From positions 1 to 17,853 of the forward strand of contig DDWO01000017.1 in NCBI GenBank assembly GCA_002345705.1: 17,853 bases of DNA. Reading direction: 5' to 3'. Made by a program: the position numbers and the translations under genes. Of the stretch, positions 8,285-15,183 are shown one piece after another. The notes beneath the pieces are model-generated. The model was given only the letters and a program-made list of their open reading frames with translations, searched no databases and was not told the DNA's origin. Source of the stretch: Acholeplasmataceae bacterium UBA2284 (lineage in GTDB: Bacteria > Bacillota_I > Bacilli_A > Acholeplasmatales > Acholeplasmataceae). How positions within the stretch are numbered: the stretch's first letter is position 1; each line of letters starts with the position of its first letter.

Positions 8285-8886
8285 GAGTATTAGTCGTTAC
8301 ACATCCCACACCTAAAAACATAAAAGAAATCATGCCTTTAAAAGACTCCGATTATATTATTGCAGTCGATCAGGCAGTTTTTTCTCTATATAAACAAAGA
8401 GTCCCTATACACCTTGCGGTAGGGGACTTTGATAGCTTAACAAATCATGGTATGTTAGTCAATTTAAATGTAGTTAGATTAAACCCAATTAAGGATGTTA
8501 CCGATACCCATCAAGCTTTAGTTGAAGCTAAGAAGATTAACCCAGATGAGCTCTATTTAATCGGTGGTATTGGTGGAGAAAGAATTGAGCACTTTATGGC
8601 GCATACGATGTTCTTTAACGAGTTTCCTGAAATGATTATCAAAGATGAGAATTCTACAATCTATGTCCTAGATAAAGGTATCCATGAATTTGAGGTCAAG
8701 GATCAATATGTATCATTTTTTGCGTACCCTAAAGCAGTCTTAACACTCGTAGGATTCAAGTATGATTTAACCGAATATATTTTAAATACCTATGATCCTT
8801 TATGCATAAGCAATGAGCTTACGGAAGACAAAGGATTTATCGATATTAAAGAAGGTAAGGTAATTGTTGTTATTTCAAAGAAATAA
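8281..8886 (+). CDS. thiN: Probable thiamine pyrophosphokinase
   Basis: 201 residues. By family it transfers pyrophosphate from ATP to thiamine to make the cofactor thiamine diphosphate, which allows salvage of external thiamine. Family marks are GDFDS (48-52), KDVTDT (71-76) and the glycine-rich segment GGIGGERIEH (95-104). Two positions deviate: the usual DGGA-type motif reads DQAV (30-33), and the usual GGRLDH-type motif reads GERIEH with one extra residue before it. The acidic residues thought to bind Mg-ATP are otherwise in place. Position after rsgA-rpe is the same as in B. subtilis and supports the call. The ATG overlaps the rpe stop, and a convergent terminator shared with rpmB follows. 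Confidence 0.88.
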   Translation: MRVLVVTHPTPKNIKEIMPLKDSDYIIAVDQAVFSLYKQRVPIHLAVGDFDSLTNHGMLVNLNVVRLNPIKDVTDTHQALVEAKKINPDELYLIGGIGGERIEHFMAHTMFFNEFPEMIIKDENSTIYVLDKGIHEFEVKDQYVSFFAYPKAVLTLVGFKYDLTEYILNTYDPLCISNELTEDKGFIDIKEGKVIVVISKK

Positions 8887-8897
8887 GCGACCTAGAT

Positions 8898-8930
8898 AAA
8901 AAAATAAAAGGCGTTGGCCTTTTTATTTTT
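8898..8930. terminator. Bidirectional terminator between thiN and rpmB
   Basis: ATAAAAGGC, a GTTG loop and GCCTTTTTAT form a hairpin with one bulged base. It is flanked by an A run on the left and a T run on the right, so it can end transcription from thiN (plus) and rpmB (minus). Confidence 0.85.
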
Positions 8931-9117
8931 AAACGCGTTCTAAATTATTCTTTTTTAAAGCACGAGCAGAAACTTTTACCTTAAGTACATTCCCGTTTTC
9001 GTCTTTTATACGTACTGTCTGAAGATTGCTCTTCCATGTACGGCGAGTCGCGTTTAACGCGTGACTGCGTTTGTTACCAAAAATCGTCTTTTTACCTGTT
9101 ACGTAGCATTCAGCCAT
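8929..9117 (-). CDS. rpmB: Large ribosomal subunit protein bL28
   Basis: 62 residues, the normal size, very basic, beginning MAECYVTGKKTIFGNKRSHA and containing the conserved NATRRTWKSNLQ stretch (23-34). It is a structural protein of the 50S subunit. The minus-strand site AGGAG (plus 9125-9129) lies seven bases before the ATG. It sits opposite to its neighbours, as it does in B. subtilis between thiN and yloU-yloV, so the orientation is ancestral rather than a local inversion. Confidence 0.97.
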   Translation of the reverse strand: MAECYVTGKKTIFGNKRSHALNATRRTWKSNLQTVRIKDENGNVLKVKVSARALKKNNLERV

Positions 9118-9142
9118 ATTCTCACTCCTAACTGCACAACCT

Positions 9143-9171
9143 AATTTAACATAAAAAAATTAAAAAAGCAA
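9143..9171 (-). promoter_or_regulatory. Candidate rpmB promoter with extended -10
   Basis: On the minus strand TTGCTT (9171-9166) and TAAATT (9148-9143) are 17 bp apart, and TG stands one base before the -10 (9151-9150). The expected start is near 9136, giving a leader of about 19 bases. Confidence 0.6.
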
Positions 9172-9236
9172 CCAGAAAAGCAATAATCAATTAAATATTT
9201 ATTAAATTATCCCTAGAGACCTAAATGAACGATGAT

Positions 9237-9267
9237 TTGACACTATTTCATAGAAATATGATATAAT
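9237..9267 (+). promoter_or_regulatory. Candidate yloV promoter P1
   Basis: Perfect TTGACA at 9237-9242 and perfect TATAAT at 9262-9267 with an extended -10 TG at 9259-9260. The spacer is 19 bp, longer than optimal, which the extended -10 can offset. Start near 9274 gives a leader of roughly 144 bases. Confidence 0.75.
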
Positions 9268-9297
9268 AGCAATGTAAATAAAGAGGTAAGAAAATCA

Positions 9298-9326
9298 TTG
9301 CATTTTCATGTTTTAAATGCTATACT
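9298..9326 (+). promoter_or_regulatory. Candidate yloV promoter P2
   Basis: TTGCAT at 9298-9303, 17-bp spacer, and TATACT at 9321-9326 with an extended -10 TG at 9318-9319. The -10 forms the left half of an inverted repeat TATACT/AGTATA around five bases (9321-9337). It lies inside the P1 leader. Confidence 0.5.
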
Positions 9327-9352
9327 GAAAAAGTATAAAAATGTATGAAAAT
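9302..9352 (+). other. Bulged hairpin in the P1 leader of yloV
   Basis: Three nested complementary pairs are visible: ATTTTCAT (9302-9309) with ATGAAAAT (9345-9352), TTTT (9311-9314) with AAAA (9338-9341), and TATACT (9321-9326) with AGTATA (9332-9337) around a GAAAA loop. No T run follows, so it is not a terminator. AT-rich DNA forms such structures easily, and function is unproven. Confidence 0.4.
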
Positions 9353-9417
9353 AAACTAATCAATTTATCGATATTTATATACGCAACATTTTTCCCAAAT
9401 AAGAGGAGGATCATTTA

Positions 9418-11091
9418 ATGGCGAATCAAACAGTCAGTGGAACTCTATTTAAGAAAATGGTAACTAACGGAGCAGTAAATCTAAAAAACAATCACAAAGA
9501 AATTGATCATTTGAACGTATTCCCTGTACCTGATGGAGACACTGGTACGAATATGCAAATGACAATGATGGCGGGTATTAAAGAAGTAAATAGTCTTGAT
9601 TCACAATCAATTGTTGATATTTCAAAAATTTTATCACGTGGACTACTAATGGGAGCAAGAGGTAACTCTGGAGTTATACTTTCCCAATTTTTCCGTGGTG
9701 TTTATTCGGAAATCGCTAAAATTGATAATGGATCAGCTACAGTTCCTGAATTTATCCAAGCATTAGTTGGAGGATATCAAATGGCATATCGTGCTGTTAT
9801 GGATCCAGTCGAAGGAACTATTCTTACCGTCGTGAGAGAATCTGCTGAAAAAGTACTCCGTGAATCATCCAATTTAAATAGCGTGGAAGAAGTTTTAAAA
9901 CTATATTTAGAACAAGCTAAGGAAACATTAATCAAAACCCCAGATTTACTTCCTGTATTAAAAGAAGCAGGTGTAGTAGATAGTGGTGGTGCTGGTTTTA
10001 TAAAAATAATCGAAGGATGGGTTATGGCACTTGAAGGTCAGATGTTAAACGAATCTGAAGCTTCATTTACTCCATCGAAGAAAGAACATTATCATGGTGC
10101 TGAAAATTTAGGTGCTGTTGATATTAAATTTGGATTCTGTACAGAATTCATTGTTAAGCTTCACAAACCAGAAAAATTCAATGAAAACTTTATGAAGGAC
10201 CCACTTTCTCAAATGGGTGATTCATTGGTAGTTGTTACTGATGATGATCTACTCAAGGTACATGTCCATACCAATCAACCAGGTGTTGCATTAACACTCG
10301 CTCAAAAGTATGGAGATCTACAAACGATTAAGATTGAAAATATGAGAATTCAACATTCTAATATTATGGAAAACGCAGATACACCAATACACCAAGTTGA
10401 AAATCAATTAAAAATGCCTAAGAAACCTAAAGCTAAGTTTGGTATTATTGCAGTAGCTTCTGGTACTGGTATCCAAGATGCATTTAAAGAATTAGGTGTT
10501 GATTTAATTATTGATGGTGGTCAAACCATGAACCCATCAACTGAATCATTTGTGAAGGCAATTGAATCACTCAATTGTGAACATATCATTATCCTACCTA
10601 ATAATAAGAATATTATCCTATCAGCTGAACAAACGTTAGACCTATGTCCAGATCGTTCAATTCGAGTACTTAAGACAAAGAGCATCGCTCAAGGCTATTC
10701 ATCATTAATGGCATTTGATCCAACTCAAGATCTTGATGAAAATTTTGAATCGATGACTGATATTGTAACCAATATGCGTTCAGGTGAAATTACTTATGCT
10801 GTAAGAGATACTGAATTAAATGGTGTCAGCATTAAAAATGGTGATTTCATTGGAATCACTAAGGGTGAAATCAAGGTTTCAACACCATCCAGATTAGATA
10901 CTGCAATTGCACTTCTAGATGATATGGTTGATATGGACCGTGAAATCATAACGATTTTCTATGGTAATGATGCAGATGAAGATGAACTTGATAATATCGT
11001 TGCACATGCGAAGAAGTTAAACCCTGATATCGAAGTGGAAACCATTGAAGGTAAACAAGATATTTACACCTATATCTTCGCTGTCGAATAA
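9418..11091 (+). CDS. fakA: Fatty acid kinase-like DAK2/DhaL-domain protein (FakA/YloV)
   Basis: 557 residues, the usual size for FakA. In Firmicutes FakA phosphorylates fatty acids bound to a separate FakB (DegV-family) protein so that exogenous fatty acids can enter phospholipids. The N-terminal DhaL-type domain (about 1-200) has VFPVPDGDTGTNM (34-46) with the Mg-ATP aspartates D39 and D41, then GARGNSGVILSQ (79-90). The middle domain shows C241 and HVH (H282, H284), matching the zinc-site pattern of staphylococcal FakA. The C-terminal domain (about 330-557) is the FakB-interacting part by family. GAGGAGGA at 9403-9410 precedes the ATG. The gene keeps the yloV position after rpmB. No fakB is in this window, so the substrate-binding partner must be encoded elsewhere. 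Confidence 0.93.
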   Translation: MANQTVSGTLFKKMVTNGAVNLKNNHKEIDHLNVFPVPDGDTGTNMQMTMMAGIKEVNSLDSQSIVDISKILSRGLLMGARGNSGVILSQFFRGVYSEIAKIDNGSATVPEFIQALVGGYQMAYRAVMDPVEGTILTVVRESAEKVLRESSNLNSVEEVLKLYLEQAKETLIKTPDLLPVLKEAGVVDSGGAGFIKIIEGWVMALEGQMLNESEASFTPSKKEHYHGAENLGAVDIKFGFCTEFIVKLHKPEKFNENFMKDPLSQMGDSLVVVTDDDLLKVHVHTNQPGVALTLAQKYGDLQTIKIENMRIQHSNIMENADTPIHQVENQLKMPKKPKAKFGIIAVASGTGIQDAFKELGVDLIIDGGQTMNPSTESFVKAIESLNCEHIIILPNNKNIILSAEQTLDLCPDRSIRVLKTKSIAQGYSSLMAFDPTQDLDENFESMTDIVTNMRSGEITYAVRDTELNGVSIKNGDFIGITKGEIKVSTPSRLDTAIALLDDMVDMDREIITIFYGNDADEDELDNIVAHAKKLNPDIEVETIEGKQDIYTYIFAVE

Positions 11092-11104
11092 GAAAAAAAC
11101 TCTT

Positions 11105-11127
11105 AAAAAGGTGCTTGCACCTTTTTT
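11105..11127 (+). terminator. Terminator of yloV
   Basis: AAAAAGGTG, loop CTTG and CACCTTTTT form a 9-bp stem ending in a T run. It ends only about five bases before the mature 5' end of the tRNA-Leu gene. Confidence 0.85.
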
Positions 11128-11131
11128 AATG

Positions 11132-11219
11132 GCGGACGTGGTGGAATGGTAGACACGCATGTTTGAGGGGCATGTGGCCGCGTTAGGCCGTGTGAGTTCA
11201 AATCTCATCGTCCGCACCA
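11132..11219 (+). tRNA. tRNA-Leu (anticodon GAG)
   Basis: 88-base class II tRNA with encoded CCA. The acceptor stem is GCGGACG (11132-11138) with CGTCCGC (11209-11215), then A and CCA (11217-11219). The anticodon stem CATGT/GCATG encloses loop TTGAGGG (11163-11169), anticodon GAG at 11165-11167. The long variable arm and the T arm GTGAG-TTCAAAT-CTCAT are clear. It reads CUC and CUU leucine codons. No promoter is evident between the yloV terminator and the gene. Confidence 0.97.
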
Positions 11220-11231
11220 AAAAACAATTAC

Positions 11232-11254
11232 AAAGACTCGTGAGAGTCTTTTTT
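11232..11254 (+). terminator. Terminator after tRNA-Leu
   Basis: AAAGACTC, loop GTGA and GAGTCTTT form a perfect 8-bp stem followed by T residues, 12 bases beyond the CCA end. Confidence 0.88.
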
Positions 11255-11262
11255 CTTTAAAA

Positions 11263-11291
11263 TTGAAAATAATCTTCATTTATGATATTAA
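11263..11291 (+). promoter_or_regulatory. Candidate promoter of the acetyltransferase gene
   Basis: TTGAAA at 11263-11268 and TATTAA at 11286-11291 are 17 bp apart, with an extended -10 TG at 11283-11284. It lies right after the tRNA terminator. The start would be near 11298. Confidence 0.5.
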
Positions 11292-11352
11292 TAGATTAGG
11301 TAATATTTAAATTACTTATATAAAATCAATTATTAACAGGTGAGGTTTAAGG

Positions 11353-12204
11353 ATGATAAATTATAAAAAATGTTCACCAAATGATATAAATGATATGTTT
11401 GAAGCCTTTACCAAGGGCTTTTCTGATTATATTATAAAATTTGATATAACCAAAGAACGCTTTATCGAATTATTTTTAAAGATTGAAGGAAATCATACAG
11501 AATACTCTTTTATTGCTTATGATCAAGATATTCCGATTGGACTTATATTAGGTGGTATAAAGATTTATGAAGGTGTTAAAACACTCAGATGTGGCACACT
11601 TGCTATTGATCCTCAATATAGAAAACAAGGTGTTGCACAGGAGCTTTTCAATAGACATTATTCAACTGGTATAGAAAATGGATGCCAACAACTCTTTCTT
11701 GAGGTTATTAATGGCAATGACAAAGCAATTTCTTTTTATCTAAAGCAAGGCTATGAGATCAAACACAATATTTTTTATTATCAACTAAAGGACTTATCTT
11801 CTCTAAATCATCAAGTACCTGATTGGATTCATATCAAACAAATCAGTTTTGATCAGGCGCAATCATTTTATAAAGAACATGATCAATCTCACATCAACTG
11901 GCAAAATGATTTTGATTACCAAAAACACTTCAACAATATTACTTGTTTTGGTTTTTATGAAAATGATTTACTTATTGGTGTCTTAGCAATTAGTCAAACA
12001 GGAAAAATATTCTATCTCTATGTCATCAGTTCAAATCGAAAAAATAATATTGCTAATCATTTATTAAGTTTTGCGATTCACAAATTCAATATAGAAAATC
12101 TTAACATTTCTATAACAGATAACGATGAATTAAAGCAATTTTTAATTCAAAATAGATTTGTTCTTCAATCCCTTTCTCAACATGAGATGTATTTACAGAT
12201 CTAA
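11353..12204 (+). CDS. Two-domain GNAT-family N-acetyltransferase
   Basis: 283 residues made of two GNAT-like halves. The first (about 1-148) has the acetyl-CoA motif RKQGVA (90-95) after TLAIDPQY and the following NDKAISFYLKQGYE (122-135), both typical. The second (about 155-283) keeps the fold pattern (YLYVISSNRKNNIANHLL, 221-238) but the CoA-loop glycine position is occupied by N in RKNNIA, so it is probably not catalytic and may help bind substrate or form the dimer. The acceptor substrate cannot be told from the sequence. AGGTGAGG (11338-11345) precedes the ATG. The next gene, a CHR transporter, begins 40 bases downstream without a clear promoter, so the two may be co-transcribed. Confidence 0.85.
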   Translation: MINYKKCSPNDINDMFEAFTKGFSDYIIKFDITKERFIELFLKIEGNHTEYSFIAYDQDIPIGLILGGIKIYEGVKTLRCGTLAIDPQYRKQGVAQELFNRHYSTGIENGCQQLFLEVINGNDKAISFYLKQGYEIKHNIFYYQLKDLSSLNHQVPDWIHIKQISFDQAQSFYKEHDQSHINWQNDFDYQKHFNNITCFGFYENDLLIGVLAISQTGKIFYLYVISSNRKNNIANHLLSFAIHKFNIENLNISITDNDELKQFLIQNRFVLQSLSQHEMYLQI

Positions 12205-12244
12205 TTCAACAAATTCACCATTACAATAGAGGAGATTATTTTTT

Positions 12245-13426
12245 ATGGAACATAAAGTAAATGTAAAATGGACAACGTTTTTATGGGATGTATTCATGTG
12301 TTCACTTGGATCATATGGTGGACCTGAAGCGCATTACGGTGTTTTCTCATCCATACTCGTGAAAAAAAAGAAGTACATCAATGAAGAAGAACTCACAGAA
12401 ATGATTGGTTTATATGCACTTGTCCCTGGACCAAGTAGTACACAAACCATTACAGCCATAGGATATTATGTAGGTGGACCATTACTAGCTATATTAACAT
12501 TTCTAGTTTGGGCATTTCCTGCTATTGTGACCATGGGTTTAATTGGTGTTTTCTTTACTCAAATAGCTGCTAATGATGGCTGGAAGCCTATAATCACCTA
12601 TCTACCTGCTGTTGCAGTTGCGTTCATTATTTATGCTGCAATCACCTTATCTAGAAAGGTATTAAAAAAATCATTTGACTATATATTATTTGTAATCATG
12701 CTAATTCTAGGCTTATTACTTGTTGGCTATTCAATGTGGGTTGTGCCTTTGCTTTTAGTATTAGGTGGAATTATCGTCTTATTTCCATATCTTAAGACCA
12801 AGTCAGAAGTCAAAGTCTCACATCAACCGAAATGGTATATATTAGGAATTGTTATTTTATTAGCAGTGTTTAATGAAGGGTTAAGAGCATTTATCACTGC
12901 TCCATGGGTAACCTTGTATACATCATTTTATCGATATGGGTATTCAGTAATTGGTGGTGGTCAAATTGTCGTGCCATTGATGATTCAAGACCTTGTACAG
13001 ACACAATCGCTCATCACACTTAATGATTTTTTAGCTGGTTATGCTATTGACCAAGCGATACCAGGACCATTATTTAGCTTTGCTGCATTTGTATCATCTA
13101 GATCATTTGCAGGCTCAGGATTTTCATTTCTAGCTGGTTTAATTGGAGGATTAAGCATATTTCTACCTGGGATATTACTTGTTTTCTTTATCTTTCCAGT
13201 ATGGAAGTCGACACGTGCTATACCGCAAATGAAATACTTTTTAGCAGGTGTTAGTGTGACTGCAGCCAGTTTAATCACAATGACAGCAATCAATCAGTCG
13301 ATAGAACTACCTGTAAACGTTGCAGTCTATGCGGTACTTATCATTTCTACATTACTCCTACTATCAAAAAAAGTACCCGCACCTCTAATTGTTGTCTTAG
13401 CTGCAATTCTAGGATTTCTCATTTAG
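12245..13426 (+). CDS. CHR-family (chromate-type) anion transporter, two-domain form
   Basis: 393 residues, almost entirely hydrophobic, with two homologous halves as in full-length ChrA-type proteins. The first half has GGPEAHYGVF (25-34) and PGPSSTQ (61-67); the second has GGGQIVVPLM (237-246) and PGPLFSFAAF (273-282). These are the CHR signature motifs. Characterised members expel chromate, but many family members sit in organisms with no chromate exposure and their natural substrate is unknown, so chromate export is not claimed here. AGAGGAG (12228-12234) lies ten bases before the ATG. No ChrB-like regulator is nearby. The gene ends at a clear terminator. Confidence 0.9.
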   Translation: MEHKVNVKWTTFLWDVFMCSLGSYGGPEAHYGVFSSILVKKKKYINEEELTEMIGLYALVPGPSSTQTITAIGYYVGGPLLAILTFLVWAFPAIVTMGLIGVFFTQIAANDGWKPIITYLPAVAVAFIIYAAITLSRKVLKKSFDYILFVIMLILGLLLVGYSMWVVPLLLVLGGIIVLFPYLKTKSEVKVSHQPKWYILGIVILLAVFNEGLRAFITAPWVTLYTSFYRYGYSVIGGGQIVVPLMIQDLVQTQSLITLNDFLAGYAIDQAIPGPLFSFAAFVSSRSFAGSGFSFLAGLIGGLSIFLPGILLVFFIFPVWKSTRAIPQMKYFLAGVSVTAASLITMTAINQSIELPVNVAVYAVLIISTLLLLSKKVPAPLIVVLAAILGFLI

Positions 13427-13454
13427 CGCTTTATCTGATTTGCATATGAAATTT

Positions 13455-13477
13455 ACTCCTAAACAGGAGTTTTTTTA
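13455..13477 (+). terminator. Terminator of the acetyltransferase-CHR transporter unit
   Basis: ACTCCT, loop AAAC and AGGAGT form a 6-bp stem followed by a run of T starting at 13471. Confidence 0.85.
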
Positions 13478-13528
13478 TTATTTTAACTATGCGAGACTTC
13501 TAAATTAATTAATTCTTTTCATTAGCAT

Positions 13529-13556
13529 TTAACAAAATACACTTACATGTTATAAT
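13529..13556 (+). promoter_or_regulatory. Promoter of the Ntdp-ArAE pair
   Basis: TTAACA at 13529-13534, 16-bp spacer, and perfect TATAAT at 13551-13556 with an extended -10 TG at 13548-13549. The start would be near 13563, giving a leader of about 18 bases that includes GAGGTGG. Confidence 0.75.
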
Positions 13557-13580
13557 TAATACATCATTTGAGGTGGTTTT

Positions 13581-14111
13581 ATGAAATTATCAACCGGTAT
13601 GACTGTACCAATTCACAGCTACAAGCATAATAAAAAGCTGCACCGTATCTGGAAAAAAACCGTGGTATTATATCAAGATCAAAATGTATTAGTAACTGCA
13701 AACAATAGAACAAAGGTTATCGAATCTGACGGAAGAAGCTGGCATACCAAAGAACCAGCAATCTGTTATTTTTACTCAGACCTATGGTTTAATATCATAG
13801 GAATGCTTAAAAAGGATGGAATCTATTTTTATTGCAACCTATCAAGTCCCTATTTGTATGATGGTGAAGCCATCAAATACATTGACTATGACTTAGATGT
13901 TAAGGTATTTCCAGATGGGAAATATGTTCTACTAGATGAAAAAGAATATGAAACACATCTAGGATTGATGTGCTACTCAGAAGAAATTCAAGCCATCATT
14001 AATGAGCAGATACAAGTGTTGATTAAAAAAATCGAGAATAAAGAAAAACCTTTTTGTCTATCAGACATTAAAGTTTTTCATGAACAATATAAAAAATTAA
14101 GCAAAAAGTGA
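13581..14111 (+). CDS. Nucleoside tri-/diphosphate phosphatase, DUF402 family (Ntdp)
   Basis: 176 residues. The family (staphylococcal Ntdp, B. subtilis YgaC) hydrolyses nucleoside tri- and diphosphates with a divalent cation. The protein matches along its whole length: IESDGRSWHTKEPAICYFYS (47-66), GIYFYCNLSSP (80-90), and KYIDYDLDVKVFPDGKY (99-115) followed by LLDEKEYE, which carry the conserved aspartates and glutamates of the metal site. It lacks the first few residues found in Staphylococcus but starts cleanly at an ATG with GAGGTGG (13570-13576). It ends in TGA, and the next gene starts eight bases later with its ribosome binding site over this stop, so the two form a two-gene unit. Confidence 0.92.
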   Translation: MKLSTGMTVPIHSYKHNKKLHRIWKKTVVLYQDQNVLVTANNRTKVIESDGRSWHTKEPAICYFYSDLWFNIIGMLKKDGIYFYCNLSSPYLYDGEAIKYIDYDLDVKVFPDGKYVLLDEKEYETHLGLMCYSEEIQAIINEQIQVLIKKIENKEKPFCLSDIKVFHEQYKKLSKK

Positions 14112-14118
14112 GGATATC

Positions 14119-15102
14119 ATGAGACTTCTGAATACAGCAATCAAAATGAGTTTGGTTGGTGTTTTAGCGAGTTTACTTGCTCGTTCTTTAAGTCTTGATT
14201 ATTGGCTGACTGCTGGTGTTTTAGCAATATTATCGATTCATTTAACAAAAAAAGATTCTATTGTAGTATCAGTTAAAAGAGTAGTAGACTCTATATTTGG
14301 AATTATGCTTGCTACACTCATGTTTATAGCCTTTGGATATAATTTTTTCGTATTTAGTGTGTTTGTCTTTATATTCGCTTATGCTTCATGGGTTTTAAAG
14401 GTAAATGATGGAATTGTACCAGCAATCGTTTTAGTCACACATCTTTTAATGCATGGAGAGTTTTCTTTTAATTTGATAGGAAATGAGCTTGCATTATTAT
14501 TTATCTCTGTAGGGATTGCATCCATCTTTAATCTCATTTATCCAACGCAATCAGAAAAAGAACTTGATAATCATGTTTTATCCATTGATCAACTACTTAG
14601 AGACCATTTATTTATGCTAGCAATATTGTTAAAGGATCCAGAATATAATGATGAATATTATCGTCATTATTCAATGGTGGATAGAAAAATTTCTGACACG
14701 ATTGATATCGTTGAATTGGTTGATAAAGATTTACTCTTTTATAATGATCACAGCTATTTAGCTTATCTTCATATGAGAAAAGAACAGTCAAGCTATATTA
14801 GACATATGTATCAGCAAGCCTTAAAAATTAAAAAAGTGCATCCAAATGCTTTAAAGATATCAGATTTCATTAAAGAACTCAGTGGTGATATTGGAGTCTA
14901 TAATAAAGCACATGCACAATTGAAAAAGCTAGATCAGCTTCAACAAATATTTAAGGATGCACCGCTACCTGAAACCAGGGAAGAGTTCGAACTTAGAGCA
15001 AAGCTCTATCAAATCTTAGTCGAAGTCGAATCGCTCTTGGTTGTTAAAATTAACTTTCATCATCAATACCCAGAATTCGGAAATAAACACCTTATCGCTT
15101 AA
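14119..15102 (+). CDS. ArAE-type (aromatic acid exporter-like, FUSC-related) membrane protein
   Basis: 327 residues. The N-terminal half (about 1-145) has roughly five or six membrane helices and resembles the ArAE_1/DUF939 domain of B. subtilis YqjA-like proteins (NTAIKMSLVGVLASLLARSL, then LTAGVLAILSIHLTKKDS). The C-terminal half (about 150-327) is soluble, charged and helical, like the matching ArAE C-terminal domain. The family name comes from distant aromatic-acid efflux proteins; the substrate of the short Gram-positive form is unknown. GTGAGGA overlapping the preceding TGA serves as ribosome binding site. The stop codon lies inside the stem of the terminator that ends this unit. Confidence 0.82.
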   Translation: MRLLNTAIKMSLVGVLASLLARSLSLDYWLTAGVLAILSIHLTKKDSIVVSVKRVVDSIFGIMLATLMFIAFGYNFFVFSVFVFIFAYASWVLKVNDGIVPAIVLVTHLLMHGEFSFNLIGNELALLFISVGIASIFNLIYPTQSEKELDNHVLSIDQLLRDHLFMLAILLKDPEYNDEYYRHYSMVDRKISDTIDIVELVDKDLLFYNDHSYLAYLHMRKEQSSYIRHMYQQALKIKKVHPNALKISDFIKELSGDIGVYNKAHAQLKKLDQLQQIFKDAPLPETREEFELRAKLYQILVEVESLLVVKINFHHQYPEFGNKHLIA

Positions 15103-15113
15103 GGTGTTTTCTT
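15085..15113 (+). terminator. Terminator overlapping the end of the ArAE-like gene
   Basis: AAACACCTTA (15085-15094) and TAAGGTGTTT (15100-15109) form a perfect 10-bp stem with a five-base loop, then T residues. The TAA stop of the gene is the first part of the right arm. Confidence 0.85.
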
Positions 15114-15124
15114 TATGCGCATTA

Positions 15125-15154
15125 TTAGAAATCAAAGTCTACAAATGATAAAAT
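15125..15154 (+). promoter_or_regulatory. Candidate promoter of the 231-residue membrane protein
   Basis: TAAAAT at 15149-15154 with an extended -10 TG at 15146-15147. The -35 (TTAGAA, 15125-15130, 18-bp spacer) is weak. Confidence 0.45.
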
Positions 15155-15183
15155 AGAAGTATCATAAAAAAGGGAGTAATCAT

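Larger units (their letters stand above)
9118..9417. other. 300-bp divergent intergenic region rpmB / yloV
   Basis: It holds the rpmB promoter on the minus strand, two candidate plus-strand promoters for yloV (9237-9267 and 9298-9326), a long bulged hairpin at 9302-9352, and the yloV ribosome binding site GAGGAGGA (9403-9410). No credible protein gene is seen. In B. subtilis the Asp23-family gene yloU occupies this interval; no remnant of it is visible. Confidence 0.7.

Noticed and set aside
11017..11220. Minus-strand frame of 67 codons across the end of yloV and the tRNA-Leu gene
   Set aside because: It runs through a tRNA and a terminator and has no recognisable protein features.
12205..12244. 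TACAAT at 12222-12227 as a separate promoter for the CHR transporter
   Set aside because: No -35 at suitable spacing, and the start would fall in the ribosome binding site.
12245..13426. Calling the CHR transporter a chromate resistance gene
   Set aside because: The family is broader than chromate efflux, no chrB or similar regulator is near, and the PGP motif differs from characterised members.
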